Notes under the pieces: generated by a model
Databases searched by the model: none
Seen by the model: the letters and a program-made list of their open reading frames with translations, nothing else
What the model was told of the DNA's origin: nothing
Position numbers and translations under genes: made by a program
Shown: positions 8,732 through 16,998 of the stretch, piece after piece
Layout of the letters: each line of letters starts with the position of its first letter
Position numbering within the stretch: the stretch's first letter is position 1
Assembly: GCF_002440635.1 (NCBI RefSeq)
Contig: NZ_DJUW01000017.1
Location: forward strand, 62,001-126,000
Direction: 5' to 3'
DNA length: 64,000 nucleotides
Source of the DNA: Novosphingobium sp. UBA6272
GTDB lineage: Bacteria > Pseudomonadota > Alphaproteobacteria > Sphingomonadales > Sphingomonadaceae

Positions 8732-9796
8732 ATGTCGATAAGCGACGCCCGCCTCCACCAGATCGCTGCCCGCTTCGCCGAGATCGAGGCGCGGCTGGCT
8801 TCGGGCACACTGGAGGGTAAGGACTTCATCGCCGCCAGCCGCGACTATTCCGAATTGGAGCCGGTGGCCAAGGCCGCCGAGGCAGTCGCGGCGATGCGCG
8901 GAGAGCTCGCCAGCCTGGCCGAGCTTGATGATCCCGAGATGCGCGAGCTGGCCGAGGAGGAGATCGCCCGGCTGAAGGCCGACCTGCCCGAGGCCGAACA
9001 TCGCCTCGCAATCGCCATGCTGCCGCGCGACAGCGCCGACAGCCGCTCGGCCATGCTCGAAGTGCGCGCCGGGACCGGGGGCGACGAAGCCGCGCTGTTC
9101 GCCGCCGACCTGCTGCGGATGTACGAACGCTTCGCCGCCGAACAGGGCTGGCGGTTCGAAATGGTCAGCGCCAATTCCAGCGATATCGGCGGCTTCAAGG
9201 AAGCCGTGGCCGAGATCAACGGCAACGGCGTTTTCGCCAAGCTGAAGTTCGAGAGCGGGGTCCACCGCGTCCAGCGGGTGCCGGTGACCGAAAGCGGCGG
9301 GCGGATCCACACCTCTGCGGCGACCGTGGCGGTACTGCCGGAACCTGACGAGGTTGATGTCCAGATCGAGGACAAGGACCTCAAGATCGACGTTTACCGC
9401 GCATCGGGTGCGGGTGGCCAGCACGTAAACACCACCGATTCCGCGGTGCGGATCACTCACTTGCCGACGGGCACTGTCGTCACCTGCCAGGACGGGCGCA
9501 GCCAGCACAAGAACAAGGACAAGGCGATGCAGGTGCTGCGCGCCCGCCTGTTCGAGGCCCAGCGCGACGCGGCGCAAGGCGAGGAGGCCGCGGCGCGCAA
9601 GGCAATGGTCGGCTCGGGCGACCGTTCGGAGCGGATCCGCACCTACAATTTCCCGCAGGGCCGGGTCACCGATCACCGTATCAACCTGACCCTGCACCGC
9701 TTGCCCGAAATCCTCGAAGGCCCGGGACTGGGCGAGCTGATCGACGCGCTGACCGCCGAACACCAAGCCAAGCGGCTGGCGGCGCTGGGCGAGTGA
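8732..9796 (+). CDS. prfA: Peptide chain release factor 1
   Basis: Recognises UAA and UAG stop codons and triggers release of the finished protein. The 354-residue product has the GGQ catalytic loop in GAGGQHVNTTDSAVR (about residue 228) and the PxT stop-codon reader as PVT in QRVPVTES, which marks RF1 rather than RF2 (SPF). The N-terminal helical domain is present. The start is ATG 8732, giving MSISDARLHQ; purines (GGAAGGGAGA) end 11 bases upstream, a long spacing. The stop overlaps the prmC start by 4 bases (GTGA), so the two are translationally coupled; prmC modifies the GGQ glutamine of this very protein. Confidence 0.96.
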   Translation: MSISDARLHQIAARFAEIEARLASGTLEGKDFIAASRDYSELEPVAKAAEAVAAMRGELASLAELDDPEMRELAEEEIARLKADLPEAEHRLAIAMLPRDSADSRSAMLEVRAGTGGDEAALFAADLLRMYERFAAEQGWRFEMVSANSSDIGGFKEAVAEINGNGVFAKLKFESGVHRVQRVPVTESGGRIHTSAATVAVLPEPDEVDVQIEDKDLKIDVYRASGAGGQHVNTTDSAVRITHLPTGTVVTCQDGRSQHKNKDKAMQVLRARLFEAQRDAAQGEEAAARKAMVGSGDRSERIRTYNFPQGRVTDHRINLTLHRLPEILEGPGLGELIDALTAEHQAKRLAALGE

Positions 9797-10662
9797 CCCC
9801 GGCCGAGGGCCAGACCGTTGCGGCGGCGATCCGCGCCGCGACCGAACTGCTCGGCGCGCGGACCGATACGGCGCGGCTCGATGCCGAACTGCTGATGGCG
9901 CACGTGCTGGGGGTGACCCGGTCCGACCTGTTCCTGCGCCGGATGCGCGATCCGGCTCCTGCGGCCTTTGCCGATCTGGTTGCCCGCCGCGCGGCCAATG
10001 AACCGGTCGCCCATATCGTCGGCCATACCGACTTCTGGGGCCTGACGTTCGAGGTTTCCGATGCGGTCCTGGTGCCACGCGCCGATTCCGAAACGCTTAT
10101 TGAGGCTGCGGTTCAGGCCTTTGCCGGACGCGCGCCGCAGCGGATCCTCGATCTCGGCACCGGTTCCGGCTGCCTGCTGCTGGCGGCGCTGAGCGAATGG
10201 CCCGCAGCCGAAGGCATAGGCGTCGACCGTTCGGCCGAGGCGCTGGCGGTCGCCACCCGCAATGCCCGCCGGCTAGACCTGCAGGCCGAGCTGATCCGCG
10301 CCGACTGGACCGTCCCCGGCTGGTCCGCTGGGCTGGGGCGCTTCGATCTGGTGCTGGCCAATCCGCCCTATGTCGAGGACGGGGCCGAGCTTGATCCCGA
10401 CGTGCGCGATCACGAGCCGGCCGGGGCGCTGTTTGCCGGACCCGAGGGGCTCGATGCCTATCGCGTGCTGGTGCCGCAACTGCCCGATCTGCTCGCGCCG
10501 AGCGGCATTGCGCTGGTCGAGATCGGCTATCGCCAGGCCGAGGCGGTGGGAGCGATCGCCACGGCTGCCGGGCTTGCCTGGACCCTGCACCGCGACCTTG
10601 GCGAGCGGCCGCGTGCGCTGGAACTCAAGTTTTCCCTTGGCAAGCCGGACGCGAGCGCCTAG
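9793..10662 (+). CDS. prmC: Release factor glutamine N5-methyltransferase
   Basis: SAM-dependent methyltransferase that methylates the glutamine of the release-factor GGQ motif. The 289-residue protein has the N-terminal helical substrate-binding domain, the SAM-binding glycine motif LDLGTGSGCLLLA (about residues 116-128) and the catalytic NPPY motif (LANPPYVEDGAELDPDV) specific to this enzyme. The start is a GTG at 9793 inside the prfA stop (GTGA overlap), the arrangement seen in many bacteria. A C-terminal strand follows. Nothing is missing. Confidence 0.95.
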   Translation: MTPAEGQTVAAAIRAATELLGARTDTARLDAELLMAHVLGVTRSDLFLRRMRDPAPAAFADLVARRAANEPVAHIVGHTDFWGLTFEVSDAVLVPRADSETLIEAAVQAFAGRAPQRILDLGTGSGCLLLAALSEWPAAEGIGVDRSAEALAVATRNARRLDLQAELIRADWTVPGWSAGLGRFDLVLANPPYVEDGAELDPDVRDHEPAGALFAGPEGLDAYRVLVPQLPDLLAPSGIALVEIGYRQAEAVGAIATAAGLAWTLHRDLGERPRALELKFSLGKPDASA

Positions 10663-10723
10663 ATCGGTTGCAGGCCAGCGCCGGACCGCCTTACAGCTGT
10701 GTTCCGCAGGCCGCCTCCAACAT

Positions 10724-10745
10724 TTGCATTATCGGGCTTATGCAA
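10724..10745. promoter_or_regulatory. Inverted repeat TTGCAT-N10-ATGCAA in the leader of the DUF4167 gene
   Basis: A 6-bp inverted repeat in the 198-base gap before the DUF4167 start. Closer to the gene, GCGACC and GGTCGC (around 10806-10840) can pair to form a second stem in the probable mRNA leader. No factor can be named; this could be a regulator site or chance. Confidence 0.25.
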
Positions 10746-10860
10746 CGCGCCCGCTGGCAGATGTAGGAACCCGGATCACATGGCGTGACCGGGGAAAAGG
10801 GTCTTGCGACCGGAAAGCCCAGCAAAGCCAGGCTGGTCGCGCATTAGGGAAACATACCCC

Positions 10861-11631
10861 TTGAATAACAACCGTGGGAATAACAACCGTCGGCGTGGCC
10901 GCGGTAATCGCCAGAACAACGGCGGCGGCCAGCAACTCAACCGGATTGACAGCCGGGCGCGCGGCAATGCCCCGCAGCTGCTGGAGAAGTACCGCAAGCT
11001 GGCGCAGGACGCGCACCTCAACGGCGACCGGGTCCAGGCGGAGTACTATCTCCAGTTTGCCGACCACTATTTCCGCGTGATCGCCGATCAACGTTTGCGC
11101 CAGGAAGAGCAGCGCGGTCGCCCGCAAGGCGAGCGCTGGCAGGATGATGGCGCCGAATCCGAGGATTCGGCCGACTTCTCGAGCAACAGCGATTTCCCCA
11201 GCTTCGACCAGCCGAATTACGGCCGGCCGCAGCGCGAGGAACGCCCGCGCCGCGAAGAACCGCGCGAGGAACCCCGCGAAGAAGCACCGGTCGAGCAGGT
11301 TCAGGAAGCCGCACCCGAGCGCGACGAGGATGGCAATCCGTTCGAACCAGTTGAAAACCCCTTCGTCCGCGAAAACCGCAACCGCGGCGGGCTGCGTCCG
11401 CGCCGTGACCGGGACGAGCGTCCCCGCCGCGATCGCGACGATCGCCCGCGCCGTGACGAACGCGACGAGCCCGGCGGGCTCGACCCCGCATCGCTGCCCC
11501 CAGCGATCTCCGTGTCGCGCGATGACGATGCTGCCGCGCCGGCAGAAGCCGAAGCCAAGCCGCGCCGCGGCCGTCCGCGCAAGAAGCCGGCCGGCGACGA
11601 TGCCGGCGAAGCGCTCGAATCGGTGAACTGA
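10861..11631 (+). CDS. DUF4167-domain protein, basic and disordered
   Basis: A conserved alphaproteobacterial protein of unknown function. The N-terminus is extremely rich in Asn, Arg and Gly (NNNRGNNNRRRGRGNRQNN). The folded DUF4167 core follows at about residues 25-80 (IDSRARGNAPQLLEKYRKLA, then YYLQFADHYFRV). The rest is low complexity with RRE/RRDRDD repeats, and a basic GRPRKKP stretch lies near the end, an arrangement that suggests nucleic-acid binding. I chose TTG 10861 because AGGGA lies 10 bases upstream and the family begins with this Asn/Arg tract; a TTG at 10804 would add an unlikely leader. lnt follows 8 bases after the stop. Confidence 0.82.
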   Translation: MNNNRGNNNRRRGRGNRQNNGGGQQLNRIDSRARGNAPQLLEKYRKLAQDAHLNGDRVQAEYYLQFADHYFRVIADQRLRQEEQRGRPQGERWQDDGAESEDSADFSSNSDFPSFDQPNYGRPQREERPRREEPREEPREEAPVEQVQEAAPERDEDGNPFEPVENPFVRENRNRGGLRPRRDRDERPRRDRDDRPRRDERDEPGGLDPASLPPAISVSRDDDAAAPAEAEAKPRRGRPRKKPAGDDAGEALESVN

Positions 11632-11639
11632 TCCCCAGC

Positions 11640-13208
11640 GTGGTGCGCGCGGTGGAACGGGTTCTGACCCATCCGCGCAAACTGGCGCTGGGCCTCGGCG
11701 CGCTGGCCGCCTGCGGGTTCCAGCCGCTGGCGCTGTGGCCGCTGGCCTTTGCCGCGCTGGCCGCCTTGATCGAACTTCTGGCCCGTAGTTCCACCCGGCG
11801 CGATGCCTTCGTGCTCGGCTGGCTGTTCGGGCTTTCGCACTTTACCCTTGGACTCAACTGGATCGCGGTTGCCTTTGGCTATCAGGCGGCGATGCCGGCC
11901 TGGCTCGGCTGGATAGCGGTGGCCGGGCTTTCCGCTTTCCTCGCCGTCTGGCCGGGCCTTACCACACTGGCCGCAAAGGCCTTGGGCGGGGCCAGCCGTT
12001 CGGTGCTGGTTCTGGCGCTAGCCGGATGCTGGATTTTGGGCGAATGGCTGCGCGGCTGGGTCTTCACCGGCTTTCCGTGGAACCCGCTGGGCGCAATGAC
12101 CCTGCAATCCTCCGCCGATCCGGGGCTGGCAACGCTCGGCCGCTGGCTCGGTACCTACGCGCTATCTGGGCTGGTGATTCTGCTCGCCGGGGCCTGGTTG
12201 CTGGCCATATCGCGGCAGCGCCGGGACTGGCGCGGTGCGGTTCTGCTGCTGGGGCCGGTGGCGCTGATGCTGCTCCCCACAGCTGGAGAGCGGCGTGAGG
12301 GAACCCTGGCCTATACTCTGGTCCAGCCCGATGCCCGGCAGGAAGAGCTGCACGATCCCGCCCGCTACGAGGCGATGTTTCAGCGCGGCATGAAGCTGAG
12401 CCAAGCCCGCCCGCCCGGCCAGACCCGGCTGGTGCTGTGGCCCGAATCGGGGCTGCCCGATTTCCTGCTGCCCGGTTATCCGGCGGCCTATTACGAAGCG
12501 ACCACCTACGCCGCTGACCCGGTCCTATCGCGTGAGCGAATCGGGCACCTGATCGGTCCGGGGTCGCTGCTGCTGACCGGCAACGATCGGTTGGAAATGC
12601 AGGACGGCCGCGTGATCGGCGCCCGCGCAGGGATCACCGCGATAGACGAAAAAGGCGCGATCCGCGCGGCTTACAGCAAGTCACACCTGGTACCTTATGG
12701 CGAATATGTGCCGATGAAGTGGCTGCTGGAACCCTTGGGGCTCGACCGCTTTGTGCCCGGCGATATCGAGTTCTGGCCCGGCCCGGGGCCGCGCACGATC
12801 GATCTGGGCGCGCATGGCCGGGTCGGGATGCAGCTATGTTATGAAATCATTTTTCCCGGCGCGGTGACGCAACCCGGCGCGAGGCCGGACTTTATCTTCA
12901 ATCCCTCCAACGATGGCTGGTACGGCGATTGGGGTCCGCCCCAGCACCTAGCCCAGGCCCGGCTTCGCGCGATCGAGGAAGGGCTGCCGGTGCTGCGATC
13001 GACCACCACCGGGATCAGCGCAGTGATCGATGCGCAGGGCGTGATCCGCGAATCGATCCCGCTGCGCGTGGCCCAGCGCCGCGATGGGTTAATCCCTCCG
13101 GCCGCAGAGCCGACGCTGTTCGCCCGCCTGGGCAATCCGCTTTCGCTTGGCTGGGCGATACTTCTTCTTGGCCTTTGCCTTGTTGCGCGACGCCTTCGGC
13201 GGAGCTAG
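11640..13208 (+). CDS. lnt: Apolipoprotein N-acyltransferase
   Basis: Inner-membrane enzyme that adds the third acyl chain to the N-terminal cysteine of lipoproteins, needed before Lol sorting. The first ~200 residues form a polytopic membrane domain. The periplasmic nitrilase domain follows with the E-K-C triad: Glu in VLWPESGLP, Lys in YSKSHLVPYGEY and Cys in GMQLCYEIIFP. A last TM helix (LSLGWAILLLGLCLVARRL) closes the protein. The 522-residue length is typical. The start is GTG 11640, just after the DUF4167 stop, suggesting an operon. The lipoproteins of this window (lptE, DUF3576, Ala-rich) are expected substrates. Confidence 0.94.
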   Translation: MVRAVERVLTHPRKLALGLGALAACGFQPLALWPLAFAALAALIELLARSSTRRDAFVLGWLFGLSHFTLGLNWIAVAFGYQAAMPAWLGWIAVAGLSAFLAVWPGLTTLAAKALGGASRSVLVLALAGCWILGEWLRGWVFTGFPWNPLGAMTLQSSADPGLATLGRWLGTYALSGLVILLAGAWLLAISRQRRDWRGAVLLLGPVALMLLPTAGERREGTLAYTLVQPDARQEELHDPARYEAMFQRGMKLSQARPPGQTRLVLWPESGLPDFLLPGYPAAYYEATTYAADPVLSRERIGHLIGPGSLLLTGNDRLEMQDGRVIGARAGITAIDEKGAIRAAYSKSHLVPYGEYVPMKWLLEPLGLDRFVPGDIEFWPGPGPRTIDLGAHGRVGMQLCYEIIFPGAVTQPGARPDFIFNPSNDGWYGDWGPPQHLAQARLRAIEEGLPVLRSTTTGISAVIDAQGVIRESIPLRVAQRRDGLIPPAAEPTLFARLGNPLSLGWAILLLGLCLVARRLRRS

Positions 13209-13218
13209 AGCAAGCATC

Positions 13219-13238
13219 ACATAAAGCTTTCTTTATAT
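13219..13238 (+). promoter_or_regulatory. Probable SahR-type operator before metK
   Basis: ATAAAG (13221-13226) and CTTTAT (13231-13236) form an inverted repeat separated by CTTT, ending 10 bases before the metK ATG. The shape matches the ATAAAG-ATATC-like palindromes bound by SahR, an ArsR-family repressor of methionine-cycle genes in proteobacteria (family knowledge from memory). No room remains for a SAM riboswitch in the 40-base gap. Confidence 0.5.
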
Positions 13239-13248
13239 CGGAACCGAA

Positions 13249-14454
13249 ATGCGCAGCGACTATCTCTTCACCTCCGAATCCGTTTCTGAAGGCCATCCCG
13301 ACAAGGTTTCGGACCAGATTTCCGATGCCATCGTCGATCTGTTCCTGTCCAAGGATCCCGAAGCCCGGATCGCCTGCGAAACGCTGACCACCACCCAGTT
13401 GGTGGTTCTCGCCGGTGAAATCCGCTGCAAGGGCGTGTTTGAAAATGGTGAATGGGCCCCCGGCGCGCAGGACGAAATCGAGGCGACGGTGCGCCGGACG
13501 GTCAAGGAAATCGGCTATGCGCAGGATGGCTTCCACTGGGAGCGGCTTGAATTCATCAACCGCCTGCACGGCCAGTCCGCCCACATCGCACAGGGCGTCG
13601 ATGCGTCGGACAACAAGGATGAGGGCGCGGGCGATCAGGGGATCATGTTCGGTTACGCCACCGACGAAACCCCGGATCTGATGCCGGCGACGCTGTATTA
13701 CAGCCACAAGATCCTGGAACGCATGGCCGCGGATCGCCATTCCGGCGCAGCGCCTTTCCTTGAGCCAGACGCCAAGAGCCAGGTCACGCTGCGCTATGAA
13801 GGCAGCCTTCCGGTCGCCGCCACCGCGGTTGTGGTCAGCACCCAGCATGCCAAGGGCTACGACGAGGGCGACAAGGAAGCCGAACTTCACGCCTATGTGA
13901 AGCGGGTCGTCTCCGAGGTGATCCCGCCGGTACTGCTGCGCGAGACGAAGTATTACATCAACCCGACCGGATCGTTCGAGATCGGCGGACCCGATGGCGA
14001 TGCTGGCCTGACCGGGCGCAAGATCATCGTCGATACCTATGGCGGCGCGGCTCCGCACGGCGGCGGCGCGTTCAGCGGCAAGGACCCAACCAAGGTTGAT
14101 CGTTCAGCCGCCTATATCACCCGCTACCTCGCCAAGAACGTCGTCGCGGCTGGCCTCGCCACCCGCTGCACGATCCAGATCGCCTATGCGATCGGCGTGT
14201 CCGAGCCGCTCTCGCTCTATGTCGATACCCATGAGACCGGGACCATCGGCGACGACAAGATCGAGCAGGCGATCCTCGGCATCACCAAGCTTGGCGGACT
14301 GACCCCGCGCGCGATCCGCACTCACCTTGGCCTCAACAAGCCGATCTACAAGCCGACCGCCGCCTATGGCCACTTCGGCCGCAAGCCGGACGGCGATCTG
14401 TTCCCGTGGGAACGGCTTGATCTGGCTGAGGACCTGAAGGCGGCTTTGAGCTAG
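13249..14454 (+). CDS. metK: S-adenosylmethionine synthetase
   Basis: Makes SAM from methionine and ATP. The 401-residue protein begins MRSDYLFTSESVSEGHPDKV, with the ATP-binding SEGHPDK motif. It carries GAGDQGIMFGYATDE (signature 1) and GGGAFSGKDPTKVDRSAAY (signature 2). This is a complete class-typical MetK with an ATG start. A palindromic operator-like site lies 10 bases upstream, and a 10-bp hairpin follows the stop codon. SAM made here is used by PrmC in the same window, among many other methyltransferases. Confidence 0.97.
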   Translation: MRSDYLFTSESVSEGHPDKVSDQISDAIVDLFLSKDPEARIACETLTTTQLVVLAGEIRCKGVFENGEWAPGAQDEIEATVRRTVKEIGYAQDGFHWERLEFINRLHGQSAHIAQGVDASDNKDEGAGDQGIMFGYATDETPDLMPATLYYSHKILERMAADRHSGAAPFLEPDAKSQVTLRYEGSLPVAATAVVVSTQHAKGYDEGDKEAELHAYVKRVVSEVIPPVLLRETKYYINPTGSFEIGGPDGDAGLTGRKIIVDTYGGAAPHGGGAFSGKDPTKVDRSAAYITRYLAKNVVAAGLATRCTIQIAYAIGVSEPLSLYVDTHETGTIGDDKIEQAILGITKLGGLTPRAIRTHLGLNKPIYKPTAAYGHFGRKPDGDLFPWERLDLAEDLKAALS

Positions 14455-14479
14455 ATACCTCCCCCTGCCGGGGAGGTAT
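14455..14479 (+). terminator. Hairpin between convergent metK and a GST gene
   Basis: ATACCTCCCC (14455-14464) pairs perfectly with GGGGAGGTAT (14470-14479) around CTGCC. It begins at the base after the metK stop codon and touches the stop codon of the opposing gene, so it can serve both. The U-tract is short (TATTATTT). Confidence 0.65.
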
Positions 14480-15159
14480 TATTTCCGATAGTCCGCCGTG
14501 ATCACGCCTGCCGCGGCCAGTTCGGCCTCGTGCGCTTCCTCACGCCAATCCTCGGCCAGTGCAGCCGCTTCCCACTCCAGCATCGCGGGGTGGGCCAGGA
14601 CGTGATCGACCCAGGCCTGTCCCTTGCCGACATCGAGGCCATAGGTGCGGATGCGGAAGGCGACCGGCGCGAAGAACGCGTCGGCGGCTGAGAAATCCGC
14701 CCCCGCCAGCCACGGTCCGCCGAACCGGGCCAGCCCGATCTCGAAAATCTCCCGCACCCGCTGGACATTGCGCTTCAGCCCCTCGCTCATCGGCTTGGGG
14801 GTAACGCGCACGCCGACGTTCATCGTGCAATCGTTGCGCAGGTGCCCGAACCCGCCGTGCATTTCCGCGACCGCGCCCTGGGCAAAGATCCGCGCTTCCT
14901 CGTCAGCCGGCCAGACCCCGGCATGCCGTTCAGCGAGGTAGAGCGTGATCCCCAATGAGTCCGGAATCAGCCGCGCGCCGTCGATCAACAGCGGGACCTG
15001 CCCGGTCGGCGAGAATTTGCGGAAGTCCTCATAATTGTCGGGCTTGGCGAAAGGCTCCAACCGATCCTCGAAGGCAATCCCCAGCGCATTCATCAGCAAC
15101 CACGGGCGCAGGCTCCAACTCGAATAGTTCCGGTTGGCGGTGATCAGGGTATAGGTCAT
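14479..15159 (-). CDS. Glutathione S-transferase family protein
   Basis: A 226-residue cytosolic GST-fold protein. The N-terminal thioredoxin-like domain carries the glutathione-site pattern NYSSWSLRPW near residue 10 and the cis-proline segment FSPTGQVPLLIDGARL, followed by an SLGITLYLAE helix. The all-helical C-terminal domain has the usual FSAADAFFAPVAFRI capping motif. The substrate cannot be told from sequence. It is followed upstream on the same strand by a ferritin-like gene 30 bases away, so they may share an mRNA. The ATG at 15159 fits the family start (MTYTLITANRNYSSWSLRPW). Confidence 0.88.
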   Translation of the reverse strand: MTYTLITANRNYSSWSLRPWLLMNALGIAFEDRLEPFAKPDNYEDFRKFSPTGQVPLLIDGARLIPDSLGITLYLAERHAGVWPADEEARIFAQGAVAEMHGGFGHLRNDCTMNVGVRVTPKPMSEGLKRNVQRVREIFEIGLARFGGPWLAGADFSAADAFFAPVAFRIRTYGLDVGKGQAWVDHVLAHPAMLEWEAAALAEDWREEAHEAELAAAGVITADYRK

Positions 15160-15189
15160 GGCACCAGCCTAGCTACGCTGCCTGCTGCG

Positions 15190-15852
15190 TCAATGTGCGG
15201 TGATGGCGTCGTCCTCATCCGGCCAGCGCTGCAACCGGGGGCGTCCGGCGTCGAGGAACAGCGCCGGCAGTTTGGCCAGCATCAGGATCTTGTGGATGCA
15301 CCAGTCCGCCGCGCGTTCGTTCCACTTCGCGGTGGCGCGGCCCTGGCGTTCGAGCCAGCGCTGGTAGGGCAGGAAATGGTCGGGCTCGTCCTTGTGGACG
15401 ATCTGGAAGATCCGCTTCATCACCGGGTCCGACATGATCAGCCGGTTCTTGAGGATGATCTCGACCTGGGCATAGCCGCGCTGTTCGGTCAGCATGATCA
15501 CCCGGCACAGCCGTTCGAAATCGTCCTCGCTGCCGACGATCTCGGACGTGTCGAGTTCCTCGATCGAGCAGCGGAACACCCACTGGATGAACCGGTCGAT
15601 ATGACCCACGCCCGAATCGACTTGCAGCGGCATCCGCCCCTGCCGTTCGAACCAGCGGCGGAACATCCGGTAGTGCTTTTCCTCGTCGGCGCGGTGCTTG
15701 GCGATTTCGGCCTGGAACTCGGCATCGTCGGGGCAGCGCTGGCGGACCGCATCGAGCACCCGGTCAAGCGAGGTATAGCCGCGATGCTCATTGTAGAGAT
15801 AGATCGAGGCCAGCACATCGAGGTAGCGTTCGCGAAAGCCAGACCCGGTCAT
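15190..15852 (-). CDS. Ferritin-like (probable di-iron) protein of unknown function
   Basis: A 220-residue helical protein. Two ExxH-type metal motifs are visible: ADEEKHYRMF (about residues 49-58) and KDEPDHFLPY (about 155-164), each preceded by a helix carrying a glutamate (YNEHRGY, EQRGYAQVE). That is the pattern of a four-helix di-iron bundle of the ferritin/RNR superfamily. No signal peptide is seen. The partner and substrate are unknown; oxygenase, oxidase or iron storage are all possible. The stop is 30 bases before the GST start, and the nitronate monooxygenase gene upstream ends 7 bases before this start, suggesting an operon. Confidence 0.65.
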   Translation of the reverse strand: MTGSGFRERYLDVLASIYLYNEHRGYTSLDRVLDAVRQRCPDDAEFQAEIAKHRADEEKHYRMFRRWFERQGRMPLQVDSGVGHIDRFIQWVFRCSIEELDTSEIVGSEDDFERLCRVIMLTEQRGYAQVEIILKNRLIMSDPVMKRIFQIVHKDEPDHFLPYQRWLERQGRATAKWNERAADWCIHKILMLAKLPALFLDAGRPRLQRWPDEDDAITAH

Positions 15853-15859
15853 AAATACG

Positions 15860-16993
15860 CTACTCCAGCATGACGGTCAGCCCTAGCACGGCCTCGGCAA
15901 ACTCCTCACGAAATTCCTGCACGACGCCCTTTGCGCTGCGAACCTGGTCGACCAGGCCGACCCCTTGGCCAACGAAGTACGAAACGAGTTCGCGGGCCTG
16001 TTCGTTCCCGCCGAGCACGGCCTTCTCAATCTTCTGGAAGCTGGGCTCGGAAACCATGCCCATCAGCGGCATCGGCAGGGTGCCGGGGCTGCCGGCGCCG
16101 TCCCATGCCTCGTGCCAGGCGGTCTTAAGCTGGCGGGCGGGTTTGCCGGTCCGGCTGCGGCTGCGCACGGTATCGCGGCTGCGCGCGGCAATCATCTTGT
16201 CGCGGAAGGCTTCGCTGGTTTCCGCCTCGGTGGTGGCGAGCCAGACCGATCCAGTCCAGGCCCCTTGCGCTCCTGCCGCCATCATCGCCGCCATCTGCGC
16301 CCCGGTCATGATCCCGCCTGCGGCCAGCACAGGAATGTCCTGCCCGGCGGCCTTGAGCGCGCGGACCACTTCGGGGATCAGCACCAGGGTGGATACTTCG
16401 CCGCAATGCCCGCCGGCCTCGCCGCCCTGGGCGACGATGATATCGACCCCGGCGGCAGCCTGGCGCAGTGCGTGTTCCTTGGCCCCGACCAGCGCGGCCA
16501 CCGGCACGCCGCGCCGCTTGCCTTCCTCGATCATCCGCGCCGGCGCGATGCCCAGCGCATTGGCGATCAGCCGGATCGGGTGGCGGAAGGCCACTTCCAT
16601 CTGGGCATAGCCGTTTTCGGGCGTGATCCCGGCGCGGCCTTCGTAGTGGACCACCTGATCGGCCGAAACGTCGAGGCCGTACTGGCCGAGCAATCCGGCG
16701 GTGAAGCGCTTGTGTTCGTCAGAAATCGCATCGGCGCGCTCGGCATTGCTGGCAAAGTCGGCGACGCGCGGATCGACTACTTCGGGCACCAGCACGTCGA
16801 CACCGTAGGGCGCGCCGTCGATGTGTTCATCGATCCAGGCGAGTTCTTCCTCGAGCTGGTCGGGGGTGAATCGGGTCGCCCCCAGCACCCCGAACCCGCC
16901 GGCCTTGCTGACCGCCACCACCACATCGCGGCAATGGCTGAACGCGAACAGCGGAAACTCGCAGCCGGTCAGGCGGCAGACCTTGTTGTGCAT
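15860..16993 (-). CDS. Nitronate monooxygenase-family FMN flavoprotein
   Basis: A TIM-barrel FMN enzyme of the nitronate monooxygenase / 2-nitropropane dioxygenase type, 377 aa. The N-terminal barrel strand is CEFPLFAFSHCRDVVVAVSK. The flavin and catalytic region includes VDIIVAQGGEAGGHCG with the conserved histidine, then ADVLAAGGIMTGAQMAAMM-like phosphate-binding glycine residues (here PVLAAGGIMTGAQMAAMMAA, about residues 221-240). The family oxidises nitronates with O2, but many members act on other substrates. It sits between a GST gene (5 bases upstream) and the ferritin-like gene (7 bases downstream), a tight cluster suggestive of detoxification. Confidence 0.82.
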   Translation of the reverse strand: MHNKVCRLTGCEFPLFAFSHCRDVVVAVSKAGGFGVLGATRFTPDQLEEELAWIDEHIDGAPYGVDVLVPEVVDPRVADFASNAERADAISDEHKRFTAGLLGQYGLDVSADQVVHYEGRAGITPENGYAQMEVAFRHPIRLIANALGIAPARMIEEGKRRGVPVAALVGAKEHALRQAAAGVDIIVAQGGEAGGHCGEVSTLVLIPEVVRALKAAGQDIPVLAAGGIMTGAQMAAMMAAGAQGAWTGSVWLATTEAETSEAFRDKMIAARSRDTVRSRSRTGKPARQLKTAWHEAWDGAGSPGTLPMPLMGMVSEPSFQKIEKAVLGGNEQARELVSYFVGQGVGLVDQVRSAKGVVQEFREEFAEAVLGLTVMLE

Positions 16994-16998
16994 CGCGC

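Noticed and set aside
13209..13248. SAM riboswitch before metK
   Set aside because: Only 40 bases separate lnt from metK; there is no SAM-II or SAM-I type fold, while a short palindromic operator is present.
15190..16993. Nitronate monooxygenase and ferritin-like genes as a defence island
   Set aside because: They are tightly clustered with GST genes, fit a detoxification or metabolic operon, and have normal GC.
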